Source of the DNA: Roseivirga ehrenbergii
Lineage (GTDB): Bacteria; Bacteroidota; Bacteroidia; Cytophagales; Cyclobacteriaceae
Length of the DNA: 64,000 nucleotides
Reading direction: 5' to 3'
NCBI RefSeq assembly: GCF_001593005.1
Contig: NZ_LQZQ01000004.1
Coordinates: 179,021 to 243,020 of the forward strand
Both the position numbers and the translations under genes were made by a program. Below the pieces are notes generated by a model. The model worked only from the letters and a program-made list of their open reading frames with translations, made no database searches and was not told the origin of the DNA. Positions 1 through 11,127 of the stretch are shown piece by piece. Positions within the stretch are counted from its first letter, which is position 1; the number at the start of each line of letters is the position of its first letter.

Positions 1-1
1 A

Positions 2-1060
2 GGCGGTGTGAAATCGCTATATGAAAACGTAAAGCAAACACTTACCGCCACTGCCGTTGTTACGAGTTCAGCCACTTTCCTTTTGGCGGGTGTCGCGAGT
101 ACTGGTATTCTAGGTATTGGTGGTTATTATATCATTCAAGGCACCATGACTACTGGTGAGCTCTTCGCTTTTATTGGTTTGCTCGCTTTACTGATTGCGC
201 CAATTGTTCAAATGTCGAACATTGGAAGCCAGATTACAGAAGCATTTGCTGGATTGGATCGTACTGAAGAGATTATGTTGATGAAGGCGGAAGACGATGA
301 CGAAAACCGAACCATTAAGCTTAAAGAAACAGACGCCAATATCAAATTCGAAAATGTTTCATTCGCCTATGAAGAAGATATAGACGTTTTGAAAAACATC
401 AGTTTCGATGCACCTTCTGGAAGTGTTACTGCTTTGGTGGGAACCTCTGGCTCAGGTAAGTCTACTATTGCAGGTTTAGCCGCTTCATTCCTTAATCCGC
501 GTGAAGGAAAAATCACCATTGATGGCATCGATCTTTCTACCGTACTACTAAAAAGCTATAGAAGAAAATTAGGTGTTGTACTTCAAGATGACTTCCTTTT
601 TGAAGGAACCATCCGCGAAAACATTCTTTTCCCAAGACCAGATTCTTCTGAAGAAGATTTACAGAATGCGGTGAAAGCAGCCTATGTAAATGAGTTTACC
701 GATCGCTTTGAAAAAGGATTGGAAACCGTAATTGGTGAAAGAGGTGTAAAACTTTCTGGTGGCCAACGACAAAGAATTGCCATTGCTAGGGCGGTTTTGG
801 CCGACCCAAAAATCCTTATTCTTGATGAAGCCACGTCTAACCTTGATACCGAAAGTGAATCATTCATTCAGGAAAGTTTATCGAGCTTAATGAAGGGCAG
901 AACCACTTTTGTAATTGCTCACCGCTTAAGCACCATTCGCAAAGCAGACCAAATTCTAGTGATTGAAAATGGTGAAATTGCCGAAAGAGGTACACACGAT
1001 GAGTTGATTGTTAAAGAAGGCAGGTATTTCCAACTGTACACTTATCAGGCAAGAATCTAA
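2..1060 (+). CDS. ABC exporter, membrane-ATPase fusion (5' end missing)
   Basis: This is the C-terminal part of a half-transporter that pumps a substrate across the inner membrane using ATP; the substrate is unknown. The frame is open to the left edge, so the gene starts outside the window and the GTG at 8 is only an internal codon. Numbered from that GTG, residues 15-70 are the last membrane segments. The nucleotide-binding domain starts near 112, with Walker A GTSGSGKST at 145, Q-loop Q193, signature LSGGQ at 249, Walker B ILILDE ending at E274, and the switch histidine H305. The exporter architecture (membrane domain then ATPase) fits the MsbA/lipid and multidrug class. The next gene is 150 bases downstream on the same strand. 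Confidence 0.9.
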   Translation, partial: GGVKSLYENVKQTLTATAVVTSSATFLLAGVASTGILGIGGYYIIQGTMTTGELFAFIGLLALLIAPIVQMSNIGSQITEAFAGLDRTEEIMLMKAEDDDENRTIKLKETDANIKFENVSFAYEEDIDVLKNISFDAPSGSVTALVGTSGSGKSTIAGLAASFLNPREGKITIDGIDLSTVLLKSYRRKLGVVLQDDFLFEGTIRENILFPRPDSSEEDLQNAVKAAYVNEFTDRFEKGLETVIGERGVKLSGGQRQRIAIARAVLADPKILILDEATSNLDTESESFIQESLSSLMKGRTTFVIAHRLSTIRKADQILVIENGEIAERGTHDELIVKEGRYFQLYTYQARI

Positions 1061-1208
1061 AGCCAACGGTATTACATTATTCTGATACCCACTTCCCTTC
1101 TGACAGCGCCACGTTTAGCCAATTCTCGCACTTAAAAAGTTTTATGTAAATATGTTGAATATTTCATATTAATACTTCATCTTTAAGTCCGTTTCACCTA
1201 AACGTTTT

Positions 1209-1718
1209 ATGAAAACTGTCACTAATTTAGTGCTCGTGCTATGCACGAGCCTAGTGGCTTTTCTCGGTACACCTCGTGCCGAAAAAGTTACTGGACCTTA
1301 CACTAGTCCAATGCTCGAACAGATCGAGGGTACGGTTGATTTCTATCGTTCAGATACCACACTACATACTTCAGACATTCCGGAAAAGGATAACAAAAAA
1401 GAGTATCATATCTATTTTGAGAATCGTTCACGTGAAAAAATTGAAGTCGCCATTCGGTACAAAGAATACAATGGTGACTGGGTGACCTCGGGCTTCGAAG
1501 TTTTAGACCCAAATGAAAAGAAGTTAATGGGTAATTCTGACGAACAAACATACTTCTACTATGCTGCTACACAGCATAAATCAAAAAAGAAGGTGTGGCA
1601 AGGAGATCATAAATTCGCTTTAAAAGAAGGCTCTAGAAAGAAGCTTGGCTTTAAGCGCCAAAACATTTGGGAGTGTTACAATTCAGATGCGTGCAACGAG
1701 ATTGCCGTATTTAAGTAA
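1209..1718 (+). CDS. Small secreted protein, possibly DUF1036-like
   Basis: This encodes 169 residues of unknown function. The first 22-25 residues (MKTVTNLVLVLCTSLVAFLG) form a hydrophobic signal peptide, so the mature protein is probably periplasmic or exposed. The mature part has a pattern of N-R-S, then V-A-I-R-Y, a W-V-T-S-G turn, a YFYYAA stretch and a W-x-G-D segment. That is reminiscent of DUF1036 proteins, in which small secreted domains carry cysteines; here two cysteines lie close together near the C terminus (CYNSDAC). The family assignment is inference from pattern memory only. The gene stands alone and is followed at once by a strong terminator. Confidence 0.7.
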   Translation: MKTVTNLVLVLCTSLVAFLGTPRAEKVTGPYTSPMLEQIEGTVDFYRSDTTLHTSDIPEKDNKKEYHIYFENRSREKIEVAIRYKEYNGDWVTSGFEVLDPNEKKLMGNSDEQTYFYYAATQHKSKKKVWQGDHKFALKEGSRKKLGFKRQNIWECYNSDACNEIAVFK

Positions 1719-1726
1719 CCTTGTAT

Positions 1727-1755
1727 GAGGAAGCTGCTGGGGCTTCCTCTTTTTA
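1727..1755 (+). terminator. Terminator of the small secreted protein gene
   Basis: The arms GAGGAAGC (1727-1734) and GCTTCCTC (1742-1749) form an 8-base-pair stem with a 7-base loop. A T-rich run follows on the plus strand. It lies 8 bases after the stop codon and also separates this gene from the convergent minus-strand gene. Confidence 0.85.
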
Positions 1756-2532
1756 TTTTAGGTTTGCGAAATAAGAAGGGGCTTGTATTAACCTACTTCC
1801 ATACCAACTGAACATTTCACCATCTACAAGCTGAACATCACAATTAGGTAAAACTGCCTTTAATTCGGTAATGTGCTTTTCTTTAAAAGGGTAAGGTTCC
1901 GAAGAAAGAAGAATAGCTTCTGGCGCTAATTCTTGAATAGCCTCTAGTGTAAGTTCTGGATAACGTGTTTCTGAAAGCACATTTTCAAAGCCAGCGAAAT
2001 CCATCATTTCATCAATAAAAGTTGCTCTGCCTGCCCCCATATAAGGCTTCTTCCAAATAAGATACAGCGCCCTTTTTCTCGACTTATAGGGAAGCAAAGC
2101 AAAACCTTCTTTCACCTTTTCAACAATAGAAATGGATTTGGCCCTTTCATCTACCAAATTACCAATGGCCAAAATCATATCGAAAGCCTCATCCAACCCA
2201 GTGATATCACTCATCCAAACTGGGTATTTCTTATCGAGTTCTTCTATGCCTTCAAGGTAATTTTCTTCTTTGTTCCCAATGATTAGATCAGGTTTGAGCT
2301 CATCAATTACATTGAACTTAAACTGCTTGGTGCCACCCACAAAGGTTTTGGATTGATGCCATTCGCTTGGGTGTATACAAAACTTGGTGACCCCAACAAC
2401 GCGGTCACCAAGTCCTAAATCATATAATAACTCTGTTTGGGAAGGTACTAAAGAAACAATGCGCTGAGGCAAACTAGGCACTTCGACCTTTCGCCCCATT
2501 TGATCCAACACTACTCTTACACTCCCTTCCAA
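1753..2532 (-). CDS. Helical-backbone metal receptor (BtuF/FecB-like), no signal peptide
   Basis: This 259-residue protein is related to the substrate-binding proteins that hand cobalamin or ferric siderophores to ABC importers. The family pattern is visible: DQMGR near residue 10, then P-x-R-IVSLVPSQTE-LLYDLGLGDRVVG, and later LKPDLIIGNKEEN. It has no signal peptide, so unlike typical binding proteins it may stay in the cytoplasm. The start is a TTG at 2532. The next ATG (2499) would cut into the conserved DQMGR segment, so TTG is preferred. It lies 5 bases after the M42 peptidase stop and is probably co-translated with it. The ligand cannot be read from the sequence. Confidence 0.75.
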   Translation of the reverse strand: MEGSVRVVLDQMGRKVEVPSLPQRIVSLVPSQTELLYDLGLGDRVVGVTKFCIHPSEWHQSKTFVGGTKQFKFNVIDELKPDLIIGNKEENYLEGIEELDKKYPVWMSDITGLDEAFDMILAIGNLVDERAKSISIVEKVKEGFALLPYKSRKRALYLIWKKPYMGAGRATFIDEMMDFAGFENVLSETRYPELTLEAIQELAPEAILLSSEPYPFKEKHITELKAVLPNCDVQLVDGEMFSWYGSRLIQAPSYFANLK

Positions 2533-2537
2533 ACCAA

Positions 2538-3608
2538 TTACTTTAAATAGCTGAAATCATGATCGGCAGGCAATTGAATAATGAATTGATACATCAATTC
2601 AATTACTTTCTCAATATCACTTTCGTGCGCAGTTTCTACGGTAGTGTGCATGTACTTCAAAGCCAAAGAGATTAAAGCTGAAGGCACCCCTTCGTTTGAA
2701 TAAGCAAAAGCATCGGTATCGGTGCCCGTTGATCTTGAGCTTGCATGACGCTGGAAGTCAATCTTATTTTTCTCCGCAACTTCGATAAGCATTTTTAATA
2801 CATTGTTATGTACCGCTGGGCCATAAGCCAACACAGGGCCTAAACCGCATTTCTGATCGCCTTGCAATTGCTTTTCATACATTGGCGAAGCCGTATCGTG
2901 ACATACATCTGTAATGATGGCTACGTCTGGTTTAATTCTAGCGGCAATCATTTCTGCCCCTCGCAAACCAATTTCTTCTTGTACCGAATTGACCACATAA
3001 AGACCAAATGGAAGCTTCCTACCTTCCTCATGGAGTCTTCTGGCTACTTCGGCAATCATGAAACCACCAATACGGTTATCGAGTGCACGCCCACACCAGA
3101 ACTTCTTATTCAGTTTGAAAACTTCATCGTCAAAAGTAATTACGGTTCCCACATGAACACCCATATCGAGCACTTCCTGTTTCGACTCCGCTCCCACATC
3201 GATAAAGATATTTTTCAGTGAAGGTGATTTTTCAGAAGCCTTATCACGCACGTGAATGGCTGGCCAGCCGAAAACACCTTTTACTATTCCTTTTTCGGTG
3301 TGAATGTTCACTCTTTTAGAAGGTGCTATTTGGTGATCAGAACCACCATTTCGAACTACATAAATGTAACCGTTGTCGTCAATGTAGTTTACGAACCAGC
3401 TGATCTCATCGGCATGTGCTTCGATTACTACCTTAAACTTTGCATCAGGATTGATTACCCCTACTGCCGTTCCGTATTTGTCCGTGAAATAGGTATCTGT
3501 AAATGGCTTAATATAATCTAGCCAGATTTGTTGACCTGAAGCTTCAAAACCTGTTGGCGAAGCATTATTTAAATATTTGGTAAGGAATTCCTGACTCTTT
3601 TGATTCAT
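2538..3608 (-). CDS. M42 family metallopeptidase (glutamyl aminopeptidase/endoglucanase M)
   Basis: This is a cytosolic dinuclear-metal aminopeptidase of 356 residues. Members of M42 trim peptides as large self-compartmentalising complexes. Expected metal ligands are visible: H in EAHADE, D in RALDNR, the E pair in VQEEIG, D in ITDV, and H in KYMHTT near the C terminus. The start chosen is the ATG at 3608 (MNQKSQEF). An upstream in-frame start at 3644 would add 12 unconserved residues and would run into the terminator of the preceding gene. It is the first gene of a two-gene unit with the metal-receptor gene. Confidence 0.9.
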   Translation of the reverse strand: MNQKSQEFLTKYLNNASPTGFEASGQQIWLDYIKPFTDTYFTDKYGTAVGVINPDAKFKVVIEAHADEISWFVNYIDDNGYIYVVRNGGSDHQIAPSKRVNIHTEKGIVKGVFGWPAIHVRDKASEKSPSLKNIFIDVGAESKQEVLDMGVHVGTVITFDDEVFKLNKKFWCGRALDNRIGGFMIAEVARRLHEEGRKLPFGLYVVNSVQEEIGLRGAEMIAARIKPDVAIITDVCHDTASPMYEKQLQGDQKCGLGPVLAYGPAVHNNVLKMLIEVAEKNKIDFQRHASSRSTGTDTDAFAYSNEGVPSALISLALKYMHTTVETAHESDIEKVIELMYQFIIQLPADHDFSYLK

Positions 3609-3634
3609 AATTTTCGGTATTCTAAATGCTAAAA

Positions 3635-3652
3635 AACTGGCCAAGGCCAGTT
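3635..3652 (-). terminator. Terminator of the acyl-CoA carboxylase gene
   Basis: AACTGGCC and GGCCAGTT form a perfect palindrome. On the minus strand it is followed by a run of T (A residues 3631-3634). It sits 32 bases after the stop of the carboxyltransferase gene and just ahead of the M42 gene. Confidence 0.8.
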
Positions 3653-3684
3653 CTATAATTTAATTCAGTACGGAGAAATCCTTC

Positions 3685-5265
3685 TTACAAAGGAATGTTC
3701 CCGTGTTTCTTTTTCGGCAGTGTGGCCACCTTGTTCTCCAACATGGTAAAGGCCCTAATAAGTTTCTTGCGGGTGTCTTGCGGTAGAATAACTTCATCCA
3801 CATAACCTCTTCGGGCAGCACGATAAGGGTTGGCAAACTTCTCAGTGTATTCGTCTACTTTCTCTTCGAGTTTGGCCTCTGGATCATCGGCAGCAGCAAT
3901 TTCTCTTTTGAAAATGATTTCTGCAGCACCCTTAGCTCCCATTACAGCAATTTCAGCCGAAGGCCAAGCATAGTTCATATCTGCCCCAATATGCTTTGAG
4001 TTCATTACATCATAGGCCCCACCGTAAGCCTTTCTCGTAATTACGGTAATTCTTGGCACTGTAGCTTCTGAAAAAGCATACAACAACTTGGCTCCATTGG
4101 TGATAATGGCATTCCATTCTTGGTCTGTACCCGGTAAGAAACCTGGCACATCTTCTAACACCAATAAAGGCACATTGAAACAGTCGCAGAAACGCACAAA
4201 ACGTGCACCTTTTACACTCGAATCAATATCTAAAACCCCGGCCATAGAAGCCGGTTGGTTTCCTACAATACCAATACTTCTTCCACCAATTCGGGCAAAG
4301 CCGACCACAATGTTTTCAGCATAGTTTTTATGGACTTCGAAGAAAGAATCTTCATCAACCAAACCTTCAATTACCTCACGCATATCGTAAGGCTGATTCG
4401 GGTTTTCGGGAATAATATCATTTAATACGGTTCTTACCGCATCTTCATTTAAATCATATTCATATACTGGAGCCGTATCTTCACAATTTTGAGGAATGTA
4501 AGACAACAGTTGTTTGATTTCATTAATGCACTGCACCTCGTTGACAGAAGCGAAGTGTGTTACTCCACTTTTTGTACTGTGCGTGCTGGCGCCTCCTAGT
4601 TCTTCAGAAGTTACTTCCTCTTGCGTTACAGTTTTTACCACATTTGGCCCCGTAACAAACATATAAGAAGTGTTTTCTACCATAAAGATGAAATCGGTAA
4701 TGGCTGGTGAATACACCGCACCTCCTGCACATGGCCCCATAATGGCAGAAATTTGAGGTACTACGCCTGAAGCCAAAGTATTTCTATAAAAGATGTCGGC
4801 ATAACCGCCAAGCGACACTACGCCTTCTTGAATACGAGCTCCACCAGAATCGTTCAAGCCAATCACTGGCGCTCCGTTCTTCATGGCCAAATCCATAACC
4901 TTGACAATCTTTTCGGCATGCGTTTCAGAAAGAGAACCTCCAAATACGGTGAAATCTTGTGAATAAACATATACCAAACGGCCATGAACCGTTCCGTACC
5001 CCGTCACTACCCCATCACCCAAGTAGATTTCCTTTTCAAGACCAAAATCCGTAGCTCTATGTTCTACAAACTTGCCTATTTCTTCAAAGCTTCCTTCATC
5101 TAACAAGAGCTCAAGACGTTCTCTAGCAGTAAGCTTACCTCTTTTATGCTGGCTATCTATCCGTTTCTGGCCTCCACCCAATAAGGCTTCTGCATTTTTC
5201 TGCTCTAACCATTCAATTTTTTCTGCTTTGGTCTTGTGCTTTTTAAGCGGGGTATTCTTAGCCAT
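3685..5265 (-). CDS. Acyl-CoA carboxylase, carboxyltransferase beta subunit (propionyl-CoA type)
   Basis: This 526-residue subunit transfers the carboxyl group from carboxybiotin to an acyl-CoA, most likely propionyl-CoA, giving methylmalonyl-CoA. Its length and the two crotonase-type halves fit PccB/MmdA. Visible features are the N-terminal [15 protein letters not shown], the acyl-CoA oxyanion segment [23 protein letters not shown], and in the second half [11 protein letters not shown] with AYGGAYDVM. The biotin carrier it needs may be the product at 43217, since no carrier or biotin carboxylase gene lies beside it. Whether propionyl-CoA or another acyl-CoA is the main substrate cannot be decided from the sequence. 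It is divergent from ppx. Confidence 0.9.
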   Translation of the reverse strand: MAKNTPLKKHKTKAEKIEWLEQKNAEALLGGGQKRIDSQHKRGKLTARERLELLLDEGSFEEIGKFVEHRATDFGLEKEIYLGDGVVTGYGTVHGRLVYVYSQDFTVFGGSLSETHAEKIVKVMDLAMKNGAPVIGLNDSGGARIQEGVVSLGGYADIFYRNTLASGVVPQISAIMGPCAGGAVYSPAITDFIFMVENTSYMFVTGPNVVKTVTQEEVTSEELGGASTHSTKSGVTHFASVNEVQCINEIKQLLSYIPQNCEDTAPVYEYDLNEDAVRTVLNDIIPENPNQPYDMREVIEGLVDEDSFFEVHKNYAENIVVGFARIGGRSIGIVGNQPASMAGVLDIDSSVKGARFVRFCDCFNVPLLVLEDVPGFLPGTDQEWNAIITNGAKLLYAFSEATVPRITVITRKAYGGAYDVMNSKHIGADMNYAWPSAEIAVMGAKGAAEIIFKREIAAADDPEAKLEEKVDEYTEKFANPYRAARRGYVDEVILPQDTRKKLIRAFTMLENKVATLPKKKHGNIPL

Positions 5266-5382
5266 AGATGTGGTTTTATATACTCGCCAAAGATATACAG
5301 GTCAACACAAAAAAAGAACATAATCGGCATCTATTACCTTTCAATGAACACCCATATTTTAATAGAATGCCTTATATTCGCC

Positions 5383-5390
5383 CATCTTTG
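5383..5390 (+). promoter_or_regulatory. Probable -7 element of the ppx promoter
   Basis: CATCTTTGCAG matches the Bacteroidota -7 consensus TAnnTTTG at all but the first base and carries the TTTGCA extension seen at other promoters here. It ends 10 bases before the ATG at 5400, so the transcript would be almost leaderless. No clear TTTG is seen 19-20 bases upstream. Confidence 0.45.
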
Positions 5391-5399
5391 CAGAGGGGC

Positions 5400-6356
5400 A
5401 TGAAAGAGAGAATAGCAGTTATTGATTTGGGCACTAATACCTTCCACTTATTTATAGTGGAGTTGAGCAAGTGCGAAGTCAAAACCCTATACCGCGAGAA
5501 AATAGCCGTAAAAATTGGCAAGAATGGCATAAGTAAAGGGAGAATCTCAGCGGACGCCAAGAAAAGAGCCTTACATACCCTTCAGGTTTTCAAAACTATT
5601 ATTGATCAATTCGAGGTAAAAACTGTAACGGGAGTTGCCACCAGCGCTATCCGATCGGCTAAAAATGGCCAACAACTGTTGGATGAGATCAAAGAAAAAA
5701 CTTCTATCGACATTCAAATTATTTCTGGTGACCGTGAAGCTGAACTCATTTTCTATGGAGTGAAGTCTACTTTTCACCTCACAGAAACGCCACAGTTGGT
5801 CATGGATATTGGGGGCGGAAGTGTAGAGTTTATTATTGGAAACAACGAAGAAATCTTCTGGAAACAAAGCTTCGAAATTGGAGCACAAAGGCTTTTGGAT
5901 AAATTCCATAAAGAGGATCCAATGCCTCAAGAAAGTATAGAAGAAATGGACTCTTGGCTCGAAACTGAACTTTCTAGCTTAGTAAGTGCGATTGAAGAGT
6001 TCAAGCCTCAAGGCTTAATTGGATGTTCGGGCACCTTTGACACCCTTTCTGAAATTTACATGAAAGAGAATGGAATCGAAAGAGCTCAGAATAGCTTGAT
6101 TTTCCAATTCCCGATAGAAGCAAACAACCGTATTTACAAAGAACTGATTACCAAGAACAGGAAAGAACGAATGCATATACCTGGCATGGTAACCATGCGT
6201 GTAGATATGATTGTTGTAGCCAGTTGCTTAATACAGTTTGTATTAAAACACATGAATACCGAAAATATTACAGCCTGCGCTTACGCATTAAAAGAAGGGC
6301 TTTTATATACTTCGTTTTCGCACATTAAGATTTCGGAGAAAAGCACTCCGAATTAA
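5400..6356 (+). CDS. ppx: Ppx/GppA family exopolyphosphatase
   Basis: This 318-residue protein of the actin-like ATPase fold releases phosphate from polyphosphate or hydrolyses pppGpp. The N terminus has the phosphate-1 motif VIDLGTNTFHL, followed by GVATSAIRSAKN and the phosphate-2 motif MDIGGGSVEFI. The start is the ATG at 5400, 5 residues before the phosphate-1 motif. The longer open frame from 5268 would overlap the promoter region of both divergent genes. The length of about 315 fits the short, N-terminal-only form. It lies 11 bases upstream of the dehydrogenase gene and is probably co-transcribed with it. Confidence 0.88.
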   Translation: MKERIAVIDLGTNTFHLFIVELSKCEVKTLYREKIAVKIGKNGISKGRISADAKKRALHTLQVFKTIIDQFEVKTVTGVATSAIRSAKNGQQLLDEIKEKTSIDIQIISGDREAELIFYGVKSTFHLTETPQLVMDIGGGSVEFIIGNNEEIFWKQSFEIGAQRLLDKFHKEDPMPQESIEEMDSWLETELSSLVSAIEEFKPQGLIGCSGTFDTLSEIYMKENGIERAQNSLIFQFPIEANNRIYKELITKNRKERMHIPGMVTMRVDMIVVASCLIQFVLKHMNTENITACAYALKEGLLYTSFSHIKISEKSTPN

Positions 6357-6367
6357 AAAATAAAAGC

Positions 6368-7441
6368 ATGTCGAATTATTCTTACCAAGATTTATATCAG
6401 TTTTCTCATTCTGTTTTCATTAAAATGGGTTGTTCAGAAGCAGATGCTACCCAGGCTTGTGAAACGCTTCTTTCTGCCGACTTAAGGGGAATCGACTCTC
6501 ATGGAGTAGCGCGACTTACTGGCTACGTTAGGCTTTGGGAAAAAGGAAGAATTAATGCGAGCCCGAACATCAAAGTAACTTATGAAACCCCAAGCACAGC
6601 CGTTGTTGATGGGGATGCGGGCTTGGGTTTAGTCGTTGCTCCTTTCGCTATGAGAGTAGCCATGGAAAAGGCAAAGAATGTAGGAACAGGCTGGGTTTCG
6701 GTAAAAAACTCTAACCACTATGGCATTGCTGGTTTTCACTCATTATTGGCTGCCCAAAACGACATGATTGGCATTTCAATGACCAATGCCAGTCCCTTAG
6801 TTTCTCCAACTTTTTCTAAAGAAAGACTTTTAGGTACCAATCCAATTGCCATTGCAATTCCAGCCGGAAACGAACCTCCCTTTGTGGGCGACTTTGCTAC
6901 CACCACTGCTGCCAATGGTAAACTCGAAATACTGCAAAGAAAGGGAGAACCTGTGCCTCAGGGTTGGGTGCAAGACAAAGATGGTATAGATACCACCAAT
7001 GCTTTCGGGGTAAAAGAAGGGGGCGCTTTACGTCCTTTAGGTGGAAGTAGGTTACACGGAAGCCATAAAGGCTATATTATGGGCTCTGTTGTGGATATTT
7101 TCTCTGCTGTACTCTCAGGTGCCAATTATGGCCCTTGGGCACCTCCATTTGTAAGCTTTATGGACCCAGTAAGTGACCCCGTTGGCGAAGGCCTAGGTCA
7201 TTTCTTTGGCGCTATGCGTGTAGATGCTTTCCGCCCTGCAACAGAGTTTAAAGAGCATATGGACAATTGGATTCAGCGATTTAGAAGCTCAACTCCTGTA
7301 GATTCAGAACAGCCTGTGCTTATTCCCGGTGACCCAGAACGCGAAATGGAGAAAATAAGAATGGAGCAAGGAATTCCACTACTTCAACCCGTGGTAGATG
7401 ATTTGAAAGAAGTAGGTAAGAAGTTTGGGATTGATTTCTAA
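6368..7441 (+). CDS. Malate/L-lactate dehydrogenase family (Ldh/MDH2 type) oxidoreductase
   Basis: This 357-residue NAD(P)-dependent oxidoreductase belongs to the family that includes malate, sulfolactate and ureidoglycolate dehydrogenases, which differs from the Rossmann lactate/malate enzymes. Family marks are LLSADLRGIDSHGVARL near residue 40, the SNHYGIAGFHS segment with its catalytic histidine, TNPIAIAIP, and GSHKGYIMG. The substrate within the family cannot be told. It follows ppx closely and is followed by a long inverted repeat that may end transcription. Confidence 0.88.
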   Translation: MSNYSYQDLYQFSHSVFIKMGCSEADATQACETLLSADLRGIDSHGVARLTGYVRLWEKGRINASPNIKVTYETPSTAVVDGDAGLGLVVAPFAMRVAMEKAKNVGTGWVSVKNSNHYGIAGFHSLLAAQNDMIGISMTNASPLVSPTFSKERLLGTNPIAIAIPAGNEPPFVGDFATTTAANGKLEILQRKGEPVPQGWVQDKDGIDTTNAFGVKEGGALRPLGGSRLHGSHKGYIMGSVVDIFSAVLSGANYGPWAPPFVSFMDPVSDPVGEGLGHFFGAMRVDAFRPATEFKEHMDNWIQRFRSSTPVDSEQPVLIPGDPEREMEKIRMEQGIPLLQPVVDDLKEVGKKFGIDF

Positions 7442-7459
7442 AAACCAGAGTAGAAGAAC

Positions 7460-7534
7460 CCTCCAAAAGTTCCTATTTGGACTTTAAACACAGTGAATTA
7501 CCACTGATGATGTAATTATATCAACTTTTGGAGG
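7460..7534. terminator. Long inverted repeat between convergent genes
   Basis: CCTCCAAAAGTT (7460-7471) and AACTTTTGGAGG (7523-7534) are perfect 12-base complements separated by 51 bases. The interior holds a smaller CAGTG/CACTG hairpin. It fills the gap between the convergent dehydrogenase and outer-membrane protein genes. A CTTTTCCC tail follows on the plus strand. The loop is much longer than in usual terminators, so a bidirectional terminator is a guess. Confidence 0.5.
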
Positions 7535-7563
7535 CTTTTCCCAAATTTGAAATCAAGCTTAGA

Positions 7564-8139
7564 TCAAAAAGTAATCCCCCCTCGTATTACCAATGCACTT
7601 CCGTAAGGTGACCTAAGGTCATCATGAAGCAGGTTATATAATACCGTTATATTTACTCCGCCCTTTCCAAAAATAGGTTGAAATGCACCGCCTCCTATAA
7701 ATAAGCCTGGCACCCATTCCCGATTCGTAGCTTCACTAAAAGGATCTGGGGCAAATTCAACATTCAAAGCCTCAAACTCCATATGGGCAAAATAAGTCTC
7801 GAAAATATTATGCCTTAAGAAAGTACGTCCACCATATACACTACTACTTACTTTAAATTCGTCACGTGAAGGTAGAAGCGCGTACTTACGGGAAAGGTAA
7901 AGATACGTGGCACCCAAACCCGCAGAAAAGTCCTGAGTAATCATATAACCAGCCAGCGGTGAAACATCGATATAAGTAAAGTTGGTGCCGAGATTGAATG
8001 AAAAATTTCCTCCAAAATAAACCCGATCCATAAAACTAACAGAATCCGCTTCTTGAGGTTCTTCCTCGAAGTAAATCTGAGCCTGAAGGCTTGAAAAGCT
8101 TATAAAAAAGAAGGCGACAAGGGTGAATAGTTTTCTCAT
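7564..8139 (-). CDS. Small outer-membrane beta-barrel protein
   Basis: This 191-residue protein has a clear signal peptide (MRKLFTLVAFFFISFSSLQA, cleavage before Q). The rest is rich in alternating hydrophobic and polar residues and glycine turns, and the protein ends in a phenylalanine (IRGGITF). These are marks of an outer-membrane barrel, here predicted at about 8 strands. The function is unknown; similar short barrels are common in Bacteroidota. It follows the DivIC-like gene on the same strand, but a terminator lies between them. Confidence 0.75.
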   Translation of the reverse strand: MRKLFTLVAFFFISFSSLQAQIYFEEEPQEADSVSFMDRVYFGGNFSFNLGTNFTYIDVSPLAGYMITQDFSAGLGATYLYLSRKYALLPSRDEFKVSSSVYGGRTFLRHNIFETYFAHMEFEALNVEFAPDPFSEATNREWVPGLFIGGGAFQPIFGKGGVNITVLYNLLHDDLRSPYGSALVIRGGITF

Positions 8140-8155
8140 AGTTCTGATAACGAAA

Positions 8156-8176
8156 AAGTCCTCAAAAAGAGGACTT
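8156..8176 (-). terminator. Terminator of the divIC-like gene
   Basis: AAGTCCTC (8156-8163) pairs with GAGGACTT (8169-8176) over a 5-base loop, and a T run follows on the minus strand. It sits 24 bases past the stop of the septum-initiator gene. Confidence 0.85.
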
Positions 8177-8199
8177 GGTATGCATATTTTTTTCTTGAT

Positions 8200-8499
8200 T
8201 TAGTCTTCCGTTACTATGACGAAAAGATCTTCAGATGGTTTCTTCATTAAGTACTTTTCTCTTGCAAACTTTTCAAGCAACTCCTGATTAGTCGTCAACT
8301 CTTCTTTATTCTTCAGCACTTCTACTTTTTTCTCTAGGTAGTATTCTTTCTGTTTTTCAAGATTACTTAGTTTCGACTTCAGCCTAATCTGAGTCACGAT
8401 GTCATTTGAGTCTACAAACAGCATCCAAATAATAAAAAACGTTCCGAAGAGGAAATAAAAACTCTTTGCGAAGCGAGGAACCTTGGTGAAAGCCTTCAT
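8200..8499 (-). CDS. Septum formation initiator family protein (DivIC/FtsB-like)
   Basis: This 99-residue bitopic membrane protein would help assemble the division machinery at midcell. A short basic N terminus is followed by one membrane span (about residues 15-33, FYFLFGTFFIIWMLFVDSND). An alpha-helical coiled-coil of heptads follows (residues 38-75, KSKLSNLEKQKEYYLEKK), and then the conserved tail FAREKYLMKKPSEDLFVI. Length, topology and tail are typical for the DivIC/FtsB family. It sits downstream of carA-eno as its own unit with a promoter just upstream, an arrangement often seen in this phylum (eno next to a septum initiator gene). Confidence 0.87.
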   Translation of the reverse strand: MKAFTKVPRFAKSFYFLFGTFFIIWMLFVDSNDIVTQIRLKSKLSNLEKQKEYYLEKKVEVLKNKEELTTNQELLEKFAREKYLMKKPSEDLFVIVTED

Positions 8500-8503
8500 A
8501 GTA

Positions 8504-8536
8504 CAAAAGTAACTAACTTTTTAGCACAAAATCAAA
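8504..8536 (-). promoter_or_regulatory. Promoter of the divIC-like gene
   Basis: On the minus strand TACTTTTG (8511-8504) matches TAnnTTTG exactly. A TTTG (8536-8533) lies 21 bases upstream. The -7 element ends only 4 bases before the ATG at 8499, so translation would start at or very near the 5' end, or initiation uses another promoter. Confidence 0.55.
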
Positions 8537-8591
8537 AGTATGACGATTTACTGTTAACGAATCTGGTAGGCTTTTAATTACACGTAAAACA

Positions 8592-8625
8592 AAAAGACTT
8601 CATCCTTTACAGAATGAAGTCTTTT
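8592..8625 (-). terminator. Terminator of the carA-eno unit
   Basis: AGACTTCAT (8595-8603) pairs with ATGAAGTCT (8614-8622), extended by flanking A/T pairs, over a 10-base loop. The minus-strand side ends in a T run. It is 24 bases after the enolase stop. Confidence 0.88.
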
Positions 8626-8648
8626 AACTATTAAGTATTGTATTCGGC

Positions 8649-11056
<2,408 letters not shown>

Positions 11057-11097
11057 ATTTATAGATTCGTGCGCAAATTCAATTCTTCAATGCGATA

Positions 11098-11127
11098 CAA
11101 AAGTAAATAAAAAAGGGATTGAACAAA
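11098..11127 (-). promoter_or_regulatory. Promoter of carA-eno, inside the rplQ terminator
   Basis: The minus strand shows TTTG (11127-11124), 18 bases of spacer, then TACTTTTG (11105-11098), a full match to the phylum consensus. The TTTG lies in the loop of the terminator hairpin that ends the rplQ transcript, and the spacer contains the hairpin's left arm and T run. Confidence 0.75.

Noticed and set aside
4088..4324. Open frame opposite the acyl-CoA carboxylase gene
   Set aside because: It lies wholly inside a conserved enzyme gene on the other strand and has no family features; it is a shadow frame.
5268..5399. Longer N terminus for Ppx
   Set aside because: It has no family similarity in pattern, and contains the likely promoter; the ATG at 5400 directly precedes the conserved motif.
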